DNA of 64,000 bases, taken from Litorilituus sediminis (GTDB lineage Bacteria > Pseudomonadota > Gammaproteobacteria > Enterobacterales > Alteromonadaceae). Under the pieces are notes generated by a model, which saw only the letters and a list, made by a program, of their open reading frames with translations, made no database searches and had not been told where the DNA came from. Position 1 is the stretch's first letter; every line of letters begins with the position of its first letter. Both the position numbers and the translations under genes were made by a program. The stretch covers positions 2,852,001-2,916,000 of the forward strand of contig NZ_CP034759.1 of NCBI RefSeq assembly GCF_004295665.1, in the 5' to 3' direction. Shown here in pieces: positions 38,231 to 49,119 of the stretch.

Positions 38231-38728
38231 ATGAAAAAATTAGAATTCCTTTTAGCTGATGAGTCGGCGACAGTTACTATGGGCAATCACATAGCTCAAG
38301 CCTTATTACATCACAATAAGCCATTATCCCAGCAAGCATTTGTTGCTTATTTAAACGGAGATTTAGGTGCTGGCAAAACGACATTAACGCGTGGCGTAGT
38401 GCGCGGCTTAGGTCATCAAGGCAATGTGAAAAGCCCAACCTATACTCTCGTTGAGCCTTATGAGTTATCGCCGTATCGCGTTTATCATTTTGATTTATAT
38501 CGTCTGGCTGATCCTGAAGAGCTAGAGTTTATGGGGATTCGTGATTATTTTAATGGTCAATGCGTCTGCTTTATTGAGTGGCCTGAAAAAGGCAACGGTT
38601 TATTGGCTAGTGCTGATGTCATCATTAATATGGCTTATCAAGACGAACAAAGAGTGATTACACTGCACGCGTGTACAGAGCTTGGGGAAAGTGTTTTAGC
38701 TAAACTGGCTAGTGAAAATGGTAGCTAG
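38231..38728 (+). CDS. tsaE: tRNA threonylcarbamoyladenosine synthesis ATPase TsaE
   Basis: This ATPase works with TsaB and TsaD in making t6A at position 37 of ANN-decoding tRNAs. The 165-residue protein carries Walker A GDLGAGKTTLTRG (about residues 43-55), then VKSPTYTLVEPYE, the HFDLYRL turn and CFIEWPEKG. It sits 36 bp after nnr and about 90 bp before amiB, as in E. coli. Confidence 0.96.
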   Translation: MKKLEFLLADESATVTMGNHIAQALLHHNKPLSQQAFVAYLNGDLGAGKTTLTRGVVRGLGHQGNVKSPTYTLVEPYELSPYRVYHFDLYRLADPEELEFMGIRDYFNGQCVCFIEWPEKGNGLLASADVIINMAYQDEQRVITLHACTELGESVLAKLASENGS

Positions 38729-38818
38729 AAGTATTATCGTTAAGGCGGTTTTTTAGACATTTATTTGTTTTAGTGGCTAGTGTAAGCTAAAGATGTGGTT
38801 ATACAGAGGTAGGTGTTA

Positions 38819-40156
38819 ATGTTAAAAGGGGTTATACGCGAGCAAAAAATATCGCTGTTGATATCTTTTTTGCTTTTTCCGCTATTGCTAGGTATTACAC
38901 TGCAAGTTAAGGCAGCTAATAGTATTGATGGTATTCGTGTCTGGCCAGCCCCTGAAAATACTCGAATCGTTTTCGATGTTAAAAACAAGCCAGAATATAA
39001 ATACTTTTCTCTGAGCAACCCAAATCGCTTAGTCATTGACTTTGCTAACACTAAAAACAGTGTTGCTTTAAAAAATCTCGCGGAGAATGACCCGCGTATT
39101 AGGCGCATTCGTACCAGTACTGCTAAGAACAAGGGCACAACACGTTTAGTGCTTGAACTTGTTAACTCATATCAGTTAACCGTTTTCCCATTAGCGCCTG
39201 CTGGCCAATATGGTAATCGCTTAGTTATTGACTTATATGATAAGAACCGTAGTAAAACTATTATCTCTAAACCTAAGCAAAACTTAGGTGATATTATTAT
39301 TGGTATTGATGCTGGCCATGGTGGTGAAGATCCTGGCTCAATTGGTCATAAAGGTACCTACGAAAAGCGTGTTACCCTAGCCATTGCCAAACGTTTGCAA
39401 AAGCTAATTAACCAAGAAAAAGGCATGAAGGCGGTGATGATACGTACTGGCGATTATTACGTTAATTTAAATCGTCGTACTAGCTTAGCACGTGAAGGTA
39501 ATGTTGATTTTCTTGTCTCAATTCATGCCGATGCCTTTAGAACTCCGGAGCCTCATGGCGCATCTGTTTGGGTTGTAACGAAAAAACGAGCCGAATCTGA
39601 ATTAGCACGTTGGCTACTAAATCGAGAAGAAAAATCTGAGCTACTTGGCGGCGGTGGCGGCGTTATTAAAAATACATCAGACAGTCATCTTGCTTTAGCG
39701 CTTGCCGATATGAGCAAAGAACACTCATTAGGGGTGAGTTTTGGTGCTGCAAATAATGTTATTAAAGAACTGAAAAAAATTACTAAAATGCATAAGAAAA
39801 CCCCGCAAAGTGGTAACTTTGCTGTGTTAAAATCTTCAGATATCCCTTCCATTTTGGTTGAAACAGGTTTTATTTCTAACCATAAAGAAGAAAAGAATTT
39901 AACTTGGGCTAAGCATCAACAGCGCTTAGCAAGTGCAATTCACACTGGCATAAAAAACTATTTTTTAGATAACCCGCTGGCAGGATCTTATTTTGCGTCA
40001 ATTGGTTATAAAAAGCATAAAGTCAGAAGTGGTGAGTCACTTTCGGTACTAGCGCAACGTTATAATATTTCCATTTCGCAAATAAAGTCTGCTAATAACT
40101 TAAAAAACAATGCTCTAAAAATAGGGCAAACATTGAAAATCCCGCGAGCGGGATAA
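38819..40156 (+). CDS. amiB: N-acetylmuramoyl-L-alanine amidase AmiB (AMIN, Amidase_3, LysM)
   Basis: This periplasmic amidase splits the glycan-peptide bond of murein during cell division. After a signal segment (~residues 10-32) comes an AMIN domain (IDGIRVWPAPENTRIVFDV, about 35-130) that targets the septum. The zinc amidase domain has GIDAGHGGEDPGSIG, VSIHADAF and ILVETGFISN (about 155-375). A C-terminal LysM domain (HKVRSGESLSVLAQRYNIS) binds murein. The length is 445. The ATG at 38819 has AGAGG nine bases upstream; an in-frame GTG at 38813 would be too close to it. It is followed 29 bp later by mutL. Confidence 0.96.
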   Translation: MLKGVIREQKISLLISFLLFPLLLGITLQVKAANSIDGIRVWPAPENTRIVFDVKNKPEYKYFSLSNPNRLVIDFANTKNSVALKNLAENDPRIRRIRTSTAKNKGTTRLVLELVNSYQLTVFPLAPAGQYGNRLVIDLYDKNRSKTIISKPKQNLGDIIIGIDAGHGGEDPGSIGHKGTYEKRVTLAIAKRLQKLINQEKGMKAVMIRTGDYYVNLNRRTSLAREGNVDFLVSIHADAFRTPEPHGASVWVVTKKRAESELARWLLNREEKSELLGGGGGVIKNTSDSHLALALADMSKEHSLGVSFGAANNVIKELKKITKMHKKTPQSGNFAVLKSSDIPSILVETGFISNHKEEKNLTWAKHQQRLASAIHTGIKNYFLDNPLAGSYFASIGYKKHKVRSGESLSVLAQRYNISISQIKSANNLKNNALKIGQTLKIPRAG

Positions 40157-40185
40157 GCCTCACCTAAAAACAGGTATCCTCAATC

Positions 40186-42087
40186 ATGACAATTGCAATA
40201 TTACCAGCGCGTTTGGCTAACCAAATAGCCGCTGGTGAAGTAGTAGAGCGCCCAGCATCAGTAATTAAAGAGCTAATAGAGAATAGCTTAGATGCCGGGG
40301 CAACCAATGTGCATATTGAAGTTGAAAAAGGCGGCATTAAAAAAATTCGCATATCTGATAATGGCTGTGGCATTGCTAAGGAAGAATTAACCTTAGCACT
40401 GAGTCGTCATGCCACCAGTAAAATTAAAGATTTATCAGATTTAGAAGCGATTAATAGCCTAGGCTTTCGTGGTGAAGCGTTAGCGAGTATTAGCTCGGTT
40501 GCCCGTTTAACTTTAACGTCTAAACCCAAAGAACAAGCAACCGCATGGCAAGCAACAGCCGAAGGTCGTGACATGGAGGTTAGTGTTAAACCTGCTGCTC
40601 ACCCTGATGGTACCAGTATTGAAGTGTTAGATTTATTTTTTAACACACCTGCGCGTCGTAAGTTTCTAAGAACAGAAAAAACAGAATTTCATCATATTGA
40701 TGAGGTTATCCGTCGTATCGCTTTAGCCCGTTTTGATGTCAGTTTTACACTTACCCACAATGGTAAACTTATTCGTCAATACCGCTTAGCCACAAATCAA
40801 GCACAATACGCTAAGCGCGTTGCTATGGTGTGCGGGCAAAAATTTATTGATAATGCCATTGAGGTAGAGTGTCAACATGACAATATGACCTTAACGGGTT
40901 GGTTAGCTAAGCCAAGCTTTGCCCGAAGCCAAAATGATCTCTGCTATAGCTATGTAAATAGTCGAATGATGCGTGATAAGTTGATAAATCACGCAATTAG
41001 GCAAGCTTACGCAGATTTATTGCCACATGACGCTTACCCTGCTTTTGTCTTATTTTTAACGTTAGATCATGCTGATGTAGATGTGAATGTTCACCCGGCT
41101 AAACACGAGGTACGTTTTCATCAAAGCCGTTATGTTCATGACTTTATTTTCTCGGTATGTCAGCAGGCCTTACAAAGTGAGCTAACACCATCGTTAGTTG
41201 CACAAAGTTCAGTTAATCAAATGGAGCAAAGTAATGAGGTGCAGCCTGTGCGAGAGTATGATTATGCTCAACGTGAAAGGCAGCACCATATTGATAGTGT
41301 TCAGCATCAGCAATCTTCGTATATTACCCCTATTAAGCAAACTTCGAATGTAAGTGAATCAGGGGCATCTGCTTATAACTATACGCAAGGCAAAGGCAGT
41401 GTATCTTCAAGTGCGGTAGCAAATTATCAGCAACTAATGTCAACACCATCAGTGGCGACAGGCGTCAGTGACCAGGTTGCGCTTGATAGTGACGCAGTAA
41501 CTAACCTATCTGCGACAATAACTAGGGAGTTTGACTTTATTTTAAAGCCGCCTAGCTATGCGTTATATCAAGATAAAGGGCAAATACGCCTGCTGTCTCT
41601 TGGTAAACTCGCCCATAATATACACAGTAAACGAGTGCAACAAAGCTGGCAGCAAGAGAGCTCAGGTTTGGTTAGTCAGCCTTTGTTGTTACCTGTGATG
41701 ATATCAGTTAGCGCAGCGCAATATGAGACAGTGCAACAGGCTCAAGAGCTGCTCACATTAGCTGGCATAGCGTGTCAGTTACTTAGTAATAATCGAGTGC
41801 AAATAAGACAGTTTCCTGCCTTATTAAGAGAAAAAGATGTTAACTCGAGTTTTACTAGTATCATTGAATCATTAATGGCTAATCATGGTGATGATTCTAG
41901 TAAAAATTATGGTGAAGCCGATATGATTGCGGCGATAGCGCATGCATTGGTAGCAGATGAGTATTCAGATGAGCAAGCAAATAGTTTACTTGTAATGGCT
42001 AAAAATACCTTTAATGAACAATTTAGTCAGAATTTGCACTTGAATTCCATTGAGGTTGACCTTACATCTTTCATCAAGCAATTATAA
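40186..42087 (+). CDS. mutL: DNA mismatch repair protein MutL
   Basis: This GHKL ATPase couples MutS mismatch recognition to MutH/UvrD action. The 633 residues begin with [20 protein letters not shown] and show the ATP-binding motifs [26 protein letters not shown] and ATSKI. The central part (residues ~340-430) is a Gln/Ser-rich linker, and the C-terminal dimerisation domain begins at [20 protein letters not shown]. The endonuclease motif of other MutL types is absent, as expected in gammaproteobacteria with MutH. Confidence 0.97.
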   Translation: MTIAILPARLANQIAAGEVVERPASVIKELIENSLDAGATNVHIEVEKGGIKKIRISDNGCGIAKEELTLALSRHATSKIKDLSDLEAINSLGFRGEALASISSVARLTLTSKPKEQATAWQATAEGRDMEVSVKPAAHPDGTSIEVLDLFFNTPARRKFLRTEKTEFHHIDEVIRRIALARFDVSFTLTHNGKLIRQYRLATNQAQYAKRVAMVCGQKFIDNAIEVECQHDNMTLTGWLAKPSFARSQNDLCYSYVNSRMMRDKLINHAIRQAYADLLPHDAYPAFVLFLTLDHADVDVNVHPAKHEVRFHQSRYVHDFIFSVCQQALQSELTPSLVAQSSVNQMEQSNEVQPVREYDYAQRERQHHIDSVQHQQSSYITPIKQTSNVSESGASAYNYTQGKGSVSSSAVANYQQLMSTPSVATGVSDQVALDSDAVTNLSATITREFDFILKPPSYALYQDKGQIRLLSLGKLAHNIHSKRVQQSWQQESSGLVSQPLLLPVMISVSAAQYETVQQAQELLTLAGIACQLLSNNRVQIRQFPALLREKDVNSSFTSIIESLMANHGDDSSKNYGEADMIAAIAHALVADEYSDEQANSLLVMAKNTFNEQFSQNLHLNSIEVDLTSFIKQL

Positions 42088-42128
42088 TAATTTAACCAAT
42101 TGGTTTAATCTGATAAGAGTCTAGATTA

Positions 42129-43073
42129 GTGTCAGACAAAGAAACAGCAAAGCAGCCTCCCGTTATTTGTATTATGGGACCAACAGCATCTGGTAAAACT
42201 GCTTTAGCAATGGCGCTAGCAGATGTTTTACCTTGCGATATTATTAGTGTTGATTCCGCGCTTATCTATAAGCATATGGATATAGGAACAGCGAAACCAA
42301 CAAAAGCAGAGCTGGCTCAGTATCCGCATAGCCTTATTGATTTACGCGATGCCAGTGAAAGTTACTCTGCAGCAGATTTTTGCCGTGATGCCTTGGAAAA
42401 AATCGCAAATAGCAGAGCGAATAACCGAATTCCCGTACTTGTTGGTGGTACTATGATGTACTTTAAAAGCCTACTTGAAGGTATTTCGCCCTTACCTGAG
42501 GCCGATGACAATATCCGCGCTGAAATTGAACAACAGGCGAAAGCGCAAGGTTGGCCGGCACTTCATCAAGAATTATTGGCCGTTGATCCGCAAGCTGGTG
42601 AACGTATACATGCCAATGATAGCCAGCGTATTACCCGAGCATTAGAAGTATTTCGACTCACTGGCAACACTTTGACACAATTATCTCAAATAAAGGGTGA
42701 TAAGCTGGAAGGTAATGTTTTACAATTTGCTATAACAACAAAAGAGCGTAGTGAATTGCATGATAGGATTGCCTTGCGATTTGAGCAAATGGTTGCCTCA
42801 GGCTTTGAAGATGAAGTAAGAAAGCTTTATCAACGCGGCGATTTAGATGAAAGTATGCCGTCAATACGCTGTGTTGGTTATAGGCAAATGTGGCAATATC
42901 TCAATGGAGAGTGTGACCACGACGAAATGATATTTAAAGGTATTTGCGCGACAAGGCAATTGGCAAAGCGCCAGTTGACTTGGTTACGGAAATGGCCGGA
43001 TTTACATTGGCTAAATACCGGCGATGAAAGAAATTTGTCGGTTGTCTTGTCTAAGATTAAGGCAGCTGAATAG
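42129..43073 (+). CDS. miaA: tRNA dimethylallyltransferase MiaA
   Basis: This enzyme transfers a dimethylallyl group to A37 of tRNAs reading UNN codons. It has 314 residues with a GTG start. The P-loop is [17 protein letters not shown] (~15-30). [39 protein letters not shown] and [14 protein letters not shown] follow in order. It lies between mutL and hfq as in most gammaproteobacteria, but 196 bp separate it from hfq, leaving room for a separate hfq promoter. Confidence 0.97.
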   Translation: MSDKETAKQPPVICIMGPTASGKTALAMALADVLPCDIISVDSALIYKHMDIGTAKPTKAELAQYPHSLIDLRDASESYSAADFCRDALEKIANSRANNRIPVLVGGTMMYFKSLLEGISPLPEADDNIRAEIEQQAKAQGWPALHQELLAVDPQAGERIHANDSQRITRALEVFRLTGNTLTQLSQIKGDKLEGNVLQFAITTKERSELHDRIALRFEQMVASGFEDEVRKLYQRGDLDESMPSIRCVGYRQMWQYLNGECDHDEMIFKGICATRQLAKRQLTWLRKWPDLHWLNTGDERNLSVVLSKIKAAE

Positions 43074-43133
43074 TATTTGTTATCTGCATGAGCAAATATA
43101 AAGCATTATCAATATATTGATGTATAATTAGTT

Positions 43134-43161
43134 TTGAGACTTGTGTTTATACAGGTATGTT
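43134..43161 (+). promoter_or_regulatory. Probable sigma-70 promoter of hfq
   Basis: TTGAGA (43134-43139), a 16-bp spacer and TATGTT (43156-43161) form a plausible promoter about 100 bp before hfq. It is followed by an 8-bp inverted repeat GTTTAAAG/CTTTAAAC (43170-43177, 43189-43196) in the predicted leader. A TATAAT at 43123-43128 lacks a good -35. Confidence 0.4.
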
Positions 43162-43269
43162 GTGAATTAGTTTAAAGAATTTGCGTTCCTTTAAACGTTG
43201 TATCAGTTGTATTAATACGCATTTTTATTTAATTTTATATTTTTACATAATAATAAAAGGGACCATATA

Positions 43270-43527
43270 ATGGCAAAAGGGCAATCTTTACAAGACCCAT
43301 TTTTGAATGCTTTACGTCGTGATCGCATTCCTGTTGCAATTTATTTAGTTAACGGTATTAAGCTACAAGGACAAGTAGAATCATTTGATCAGTTTGTGAT
43401 ATTACTGAAAAATACTGTCAGTCAAATGGTTTATAAGCACGCTATCTCTACAGTTGTGCCAGCTAGAGCTGTTAATACAGCCCCTACACCAAGCCAAGCA
43501 GAGCATGATTTATCATCTGATGTCTAA
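43270..43527 (+). CDS. hfq: RNA chaperone Hfq
   Basis: This Sm-like hexameric protein pairs small RNAs with mRNAs. It is only 85 residues, with the conserved core nearly complete: [20 protein letters not shown], then [20 protein letters not shown] (Sm1) and [12 protein letters not shown] (Sm2). The tail is short ([17 protein letters not shown]) and ends in acidic residues, as in Hfq proteins where an acidic tip helps RNA cycling. An AAGGGA ribosome site is next to the ATG. Confidence 0.98.
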   Translation: MAKGQSLQDPFLNALRRDRIPVAIYLVNGIKLQGQVESFDQFVILLKNTVSQMVYKHAISTVVPARAVNTAPTPSQAEHDLSSDV

Positions 43528-43566
43528 AGCTAAACTTGTGTTAACTGTTTTTAGGGTTTAACGCAT

Positions 43567-44853
43567 TTGTTTGATCGTTACCAAGCTGGTGAACAGGCTG
43601 TTCTTGTTCACCTTGATTTTCCTGATGAAACTACGCGTGAAGACTTAAACGAGTTTAAAATGTTGGTGTCTTCTGCTGGTGTAAATGAGCTTACGGTTGT
43701 TTCTGGCAAGCGTAATACCCCGCATCCTAAGTATTTTGTTGGTAGTGGTAAAGCTGAAGAAATTGCTGAAGCTGTTAAATTATTTGATGCCAACGTTATC
43801 TTGTTTAATCACAGTTTAACTCCTTCACAAGAAAAAAATATTGAAGCCCTTTGTCAATGTCGTGTGGTTGATAGAACAACGCTGATCTTGGACATTTTTG
43901 CCCAACGGGCCAGAACTCATGAAGGCAAGTTACAAGTAGAGTTGGCGCAACTACGTCATATTAGTAGTCGCCTTATTCGTGGTTGGACGCATTTAGAAAG
44001 ACAAAAGGGTGGTATTGGTCTACGTGGACCAGGTGAAACTCAGTTAGAAACGGATAGACGTTTATTGCGCGAGCGTATGATCAATATACGTAAACGCTTA
44101 GAGAAGGTGGAAGTTCAGCGACAGCAAGGGCGTAGAGCGCGTAGCAGGGCTGAGCTACCTACTTTATCTTTAGTGGGTTATACCAATGCAGGAAAGTCCA
44201 CTTTATTTAATTTATTAACAAAAGCAGAAGTTTACGCAGCAGACCAACTTTTCGCCACCCTCGACCCTACGTTACGTAGAATTGAGTTAGAAGGTGTAGG
44301 TCGTGTCATTCTCGCTGATACTGTAGGCTTTATTCGCCATTTACCGCATGATTTAGTCGCAGCATTTAAAGCAACATTAACAGAAACACGAGAAGCAGAA
44401 TTATTGTTGCATGTTGTTGATATAGCGGACGATAGGCGCACTGAGAATATTGATGAAGTGCAGCACGTGCTAACGGAAATTGAAGCAGGTGATGTACCTC
44501 AGTTGGTTATTTGCAATAAGATTGATAACTTAGAGAATATAGAGCCAAGAATTGACCGTGATGATAACGGCATGCCGATTAGAGTCTGGGTATCTGCACA
44601 GGAAAATCTAGGTATGGCGCTTTTATTTGAAGCATTAGCGGAACGTTTAGGTACACAAGTTGTTAATCATTTATTAGCCATTCCACCAAACGAAGGTAAG
44701 CTTCGTGGTGAGTTATACAAGCTTAATTGTATTAAGCAAGAGCACTATGATGATGCTGGCTTTTGCCATTTAGATATTAAATTGCCAGTGCGAGAATGGA
44801 ATAGGCTGTTAAAAACAGAATACACTGATATAGAAAAGTTTGTTGAAGGTTAG
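43567..44853 (+). CDS. hflX: Ribosome-associated GTPase HflX
   Basis: This GTPase splits stalled ribosomes after stress. It has 428 residues with a TTG start that matches the family N-terminus (MFDRYQAGEQAVLVHLDF). The N-terminal domain has HPKYFVGSGKAEEIAE. The glycine-rich linker is GGIGLRGPGETQLETDRRL. The G domain has VGYTNAGKSTLFN (G1), ADTVGFIRHLPHDLV (G3) and ICNKIDNL (G4). It lies 39 bp after hfq. Confidence 0.97.
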   Translation: MFDRYQAGEQAVLVHLDFPDETTREDLNEFKMLVSSAGVNELTVVSGKRNTPHPKYFVGSGKAEEIAEAVKLFDANVILFNHSLTPSQEKNIEALCQCRVVDRTTLILDIFAQRARTHEGKLQVELAQLRHISSRLIRGWTHLERQKGGIGLRGPGETQLETDRRLLRERMINIRKRLEKVEVQRQQGRRARSRAELPTLSLVGYTNAGKSTLFNLLTKAEVYAADQLFATLDPTLRRIELEGVGRVILADTVGFIRHLPHDLVAAFKATLTETREAELLLHVVDIADDRRTENIDEVQHVLTEIEAGDVPQLVICNKIDNLENIEPRIDRDDNGMPIRVWVSAQENLGMALLFEALAERLGTQVVNHLLAIPPNEGKLRGELYKLNCIKQEHYDDAGFCHLDIKLPVREWNRLLKTEYTDIEKFVEG

Positions 44854-44929
44854 TTAAGTTTGCTTAGTTAACTAAAATATTTACATTGATAGGGTAGTGC
44901 AAACTGCCAAATTTTTACTGGAGAACAAC

Positions 44930-46078
44930 ATGGCTTGGAATGAACCGGGGAATAATGACAATGACCCCTGGAAAAACAAAGGTGGTAAAAATCAAGGGCC
45001 ACCTGATTTAGATGAATTACTAAATGATCTAGGAAAAAAAGTGACCGGAATATTTGGTGGTAAAACAAGCCAAGGTGGTTCAGGAAAGAGCTTTTCAAGC
45101 ATTGGCATCACCATTTTATTAATTATTGGCTTAATTGTTTATGCGTTTAGTGGCTTCTATACCATTAAAGAAGCGGAACGAGGTATAGTTTTACGCTTTG
45201 GTCAATACTCAGGTACGGTTGAGCCAGGTTTAAGATGGAAGTGGACCTTTATTGAACGTATCATTCCTGTTGATATGCAAAGTACACGAGACTTACCCGC
45301 TTCGGGCTTTATGTTAACGCAAGATGAAAATGTTGTTCGTGTTGATATGCAAATTCAATATCGTGTTGTTGATGCACGTAACTATATTTTTAGTGTTACC
45401 GATGCCGATCAAAGTCTGAGAGAATCCCTTGATAGTGCTTTACGTTACGTGGTTGGTCATGCAAAAATGGATGATATTTTAACCAGTGGTCGTGAGCAGA
45501 TTCGTCAATCCGTTTGGCAAGAGCTAGAAAAAATCATTGAACCTTATAGTCTAGGTCTAATTATTGTTGATGTTAACTTCAAAGATGCTCGTCCGCCGAA
45601 TGAAGTAAAAGATGCTTTTGATGATGCTATTGCTGCACAAGAAGATGAAATTCGTTTTATTCGTGAAGCGGAAGCCTATGCACGTGGTATCGAGCCAAGA
45701 GCGCGTGGTCGAGTTAAGCGTATGGAACAAGAAGCGATTGCTTATAAAGAGCAAACGGTTTTAGATGCGCAAGGTGAGGTAGCTCGTTTTGAGAAAATCT
45801 TACCTGAGTATAAAGCGGCGCCAGAAGTGACACGTCAGCGTTTATACTTAGCAACCATGGAGCGAGTATATAGTAATACGAGTAAGGTTATGGTAGATGT
45901 TGAAGGTGGAAATAATATGATGTACTTGCCTTTAGATAAAATTATTGGTCAACAGTCATCAGGTCGCACGACAACACAGAGCTACACGCCAGCTACTCAA
46001 CCGACAACAAGTATAAATACTTCGCCATCGACCTCTACTTCGGGTCGTTCAGATAGATTTAACAGTGGGAGAAACTAA
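44930..46078 (+). CDS. hflK: FtsH protease modulator HflK
   Basis: This band-7/SPFH membrane protein forms with HflC a large cage around FtsH. It has 382 residues from the ATG at 44930 (MAWNEPGNNDNDPW, with CTGGAG upstream); an upstream GTG frame is not conserved. A Gly/Asn-rich cytoplasmic stretch is followed by one membrane helix (~53-73) and the SPFH domain beginning GFYTIKEAERGIVLRFGQY. The C-terminus is Ser/Thr-rich. hflC follows 3 bp later. Confidence 0.97.
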   Translation: MAWNEPGNNDNDPWKNKGGKNQGPPDLDELLNDLGKKVTGIFGGKTSQGGSGKSFSSIGITILLIIGLIVYAFSGFYTIKEAERGIVLRFGQYSGTVEPGLRWKWTFIERIIPVDMQSTRDLPASGFMLTQDENVVRVDMQIQYRVVDARNYIFSVTDADQSLRESLDSALRYVVGHAKMDDILTSGREQIRQSVWQELEKIIEPYSLGLIIVDVNFKDARPPNEVKDAFDDAIAAQEDEIRFIREAEAYARGIEPRARGRVKRMEQEAIAYKEQTVLDAQGEVARFEKILPEYKAAPEVTRQRLYLATMERVYSNTSKVMVDVEGGNNMMYLPLDKIIGQQSSGRTTTQSYTPATQPTTSINTSPSTSTSGRSDRFNSGRN

Positions 46079-46081
46079 TCA

Positions 46082-46966
46082 ATGAAAAATTTTTCCATTG
46101 CAATTGTATCGTTATTATTTATTTTAGTGGTGTCGTCGGTCTTTATTGTCTATGAAGGTCAGCGTGGCATTGTCTTTCAATTCTCAAAGATTAAGCGTGA
46201 CTCAGCTACTGATGAAATGATGGTATTTGAGCCTGGCTTACACTTTAAAATTCCATTTATTGAATCAGTGAAAAAGCTTGACGCACGTATTCAAACCTTG
46301 GATGAAGCACCAGATCGTTTTGTTACCGCAGAGAAAAAAGACTTGATGGTTGACTCATTTGTTAAATGGCGAATAGTTGACTTTTCAACCTACTATTTAC
46401 GTACTTCAGGCGATGTTGATACTGCTAGATCGCTATTAAAGCAAAAAGTGAATAATGGTTTACGTACTGAGTTTGGTAACCGCACCATTAAAGAGATAGT
46501 TTCAGGTGATCGCTCAAATCTTATGACTCAAGCGTTAGAAAGTACCAGCAGTAGTCGTGAAGAACTAGGTATTGAGGTAGTTGATGTGCGAGTGAAAGCA
46601 ATCAATTTACCAACAGAGGTGAGTAACTCGATTTATGACCGTATGCGTGCTGAGCGTACAGCGGTTGCTAAAGAGCATAGATCTCAAGGTCAAGAGCAGG
46701 CCGAAATCATTCGCGCCACTATTGATGCTAAGGTCACGGTAATGCTAGCTGAAGCGCAAAAGAATGCTTTTACTATTCGAGGTGAAGGTGATGCCCTTGC
46801 TGCTAAAGTCTATGCGGATGCTTATAAGAAAGATGCAGAATTTTACAGCTTTTACCGTAGCCTAGAAGCCTATGAAAAAAGCTTTAACAGCAAAAATGAT
46901 GTTATGGTTGTTAAACCAGATAGTGATTTCTTCCACTATTTAAAAGATGGTGCAAAAGCTAAGTAA
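46082..46966 (+). CDS. hflC: FtsH protease modulator HflC
   Basis: This is the partner of HflK, 294 residues, with one N-terminal membrane helix (~5-22) and the SPFH domain (VYEGQRGIVFQFSKI, then EPGLHFKIPFIESVKKLDAR). Typical HflC stretches are VKWRIVDFSTYYL and AEIIRATIDAKVTVMLAEAQ. It starts 3 bp after hflK, so the two are co-translated. A terminator follows. Confidence 0.97.
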   Translation: MKNFSIAIVSLLFILVVSSVFIVYEGQRGIVFQFSKIKRDSATDEMMVFEPGLHFKIPFIESVKKLDARIQTLDEAPDRFVTAEKKDLMVDSFVKWRIVDFSTYYLRTSGDVDTARSLLKQKVNNGLRTEFGNRTIKEIVSGDRSNLMTQALESTSSSREELGIEVVDVRVKAINLPTEVSNSIYDRMRAERTAVAKEHRSQGQEQAEIIRATIDAKVTVMLAEAQKNAFTIRGEGDALAAKVYADAYKKDAEFYSFYRSLEAYEKSFNSKNDVMVVKPDSDFFHYLKDGAKAK

Positions 46967-46990
46967 CATCACTACATATTAGACTTTAAA

Positions 46991-47016
46991 AGCCAGCGTT
47001 ATGCTGGCTTTTTTGT
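46991..47016 (+). terminator. Intrinsic terminator after hflC
   Basis: Stem AGCCAGC/GCTGGCT (46991-46997, 47003-47009), extended by A/T pairs, with loop GTTAT and a T-run. It ends the hfq-hflX-hflK-hflC unit and isolates the next gene. Confidence 0.9.
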
Positions 47017-47032
47017 AAAGGAGACATAGAGA

Positions 47033-47629
47033 ATGAAAGTTAATTTAGTCCGCTTACTGTCTTTGCCTATGCTACTGATTACCACAGTAGCCTATAGCAA
47101 AGAAGCTCCCCTTGTATCTATTGCTAGCCATGATAGCTTTTTTAGTAGTATTGCTAAACATTGTGGTAAAGCTTATCAAGGTAAAGTGACGGTAGATAAT
47201 TCGCAAAGCGATAGCTTCGCTAATAAAACGTTAGTCATGCATGTGCGTAAATGTAGTGATAGCCAGCTACAAATTCCTTTTCACGTTGGTACTGACTCTT
47301 CAAGAACCTGGATTATTACAAAAACCGGCTCGGGTTTATCGTTAAAACATGATCATCGCCATAAAGATGGTAGTTATGATGAATCGACCATGTACGGTGG
47401 TCACACGGTTGACGCTGGTTGGCCACAAGCGCAATCATTCCCTGCTGATCAATACTCGAAAGAGCTGTTTATTGCCCAAGGTATTCCGCAATCGGTTGGT
47501 AATACGTGGCAAATGTTTATCTATCCGGATAAATTTACTTATCGTTTAGTTCGTCAAGGGCGAGAATTTCGTGTTGATTTTGATTTAACTAAACCGATTG
47601 AAGTACCAGAAGCTCCTTGGGGTTATTAG
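47033..47629 (+). CDS. Secreted protein of unknown function between hflC and purA
   Basis: This 198-residue protein has a signal peptide (MKVNLVRLLSLPMLLITTVAYS). I do not recognise the mature part. It has one probable disulfide pair (CGKAYQGKVTV and VRKCSDSQL), a His-rich turn (LKHDHRHKDGSYDESTMYGG) and an ending DFDLTKPIEVPEAPWGY, so a periplasmic beta-rich protein is likely. In E. coli the small yjeT gene sits at this place, so this is a lineage-specific insertion in a conserved order. The gene lies between two terminators and must have its own promoter. Confidence 0.65.
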   Translation: MKVNLVRLLSLPMLLITTVAYSKEAPLVSIASHDSFFSSIAKHCGKAYQGKVTVDNSQSDSFANKTLVMHVRKCSDSQLQIPFHVGTDSSRTWIITKTGSGLSLKHDHRHKDGSYDESTMYGGHTVDAGWPQAQSFPADQYSKELFIAQGIPQSVGNTWQMFIYPDKFTYRLVRQGREFRVDFDLTKPIEVPEAPWGY

Positions 47630-47680
47630 TTTTCCATCCTTAGAGCATAAAAAACTTTTCAATAAGCTATTCACTTTATT

Positions 47681-47718
47681 GCGCATTTTTTCAACGAAGA
47701 AAAAATGCGCTATTTTTG
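47681..47718 (+). terminator. Intrinsic terminator before purA
   Basis: Perfect 12-bp arms GCGCATTTTTTC (47681-47692) and GAAAAAATGCGC (47699-47710), with a 6-nt loop, are followed by TATTTTTG. Confidence 0.88.
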
Positions 47719-47719
47719 C

Positions 47720-47748
47720 TTGGACTCATATTTGATTTTTGCTAAAAT
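47720..47748 (+). promoter_or_regulatory. Sigma-70 promoter of purA
   Basis: TTGGAC (47720-47725), 17-bp spacer and TAAAAT (47743-47748) give an expected start near 47755, about 25 bases before the purA ATG. Confidence 0.6.
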
Positions 47749-47758
47749 CCCCGCCTAA

Positions 47759-49075
<1,317 letters not shown>

Positions 49076-49099
49076 GCTTTAATTGCTCTCTCAAATAAA

Positions 49100-49119
49100 A
49101 ATCCAGCATTTGCTGGATT
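49100..49119. repeat. Hairpin A, target-site repeat at the left IS (purA terminator stem)
   Basis: AATCCAGCATTTGCTGGATT directly abuts the left end of the left IS. The same 20 bp in reverse complement abut the left end of the right IS (58159-58178). Together with A-rich sequence before it, this is the stem-loop of the purA terminator. The T-run that should follow is now at 58158 and leftward, read on the minus strand. Confidence 0.85.
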
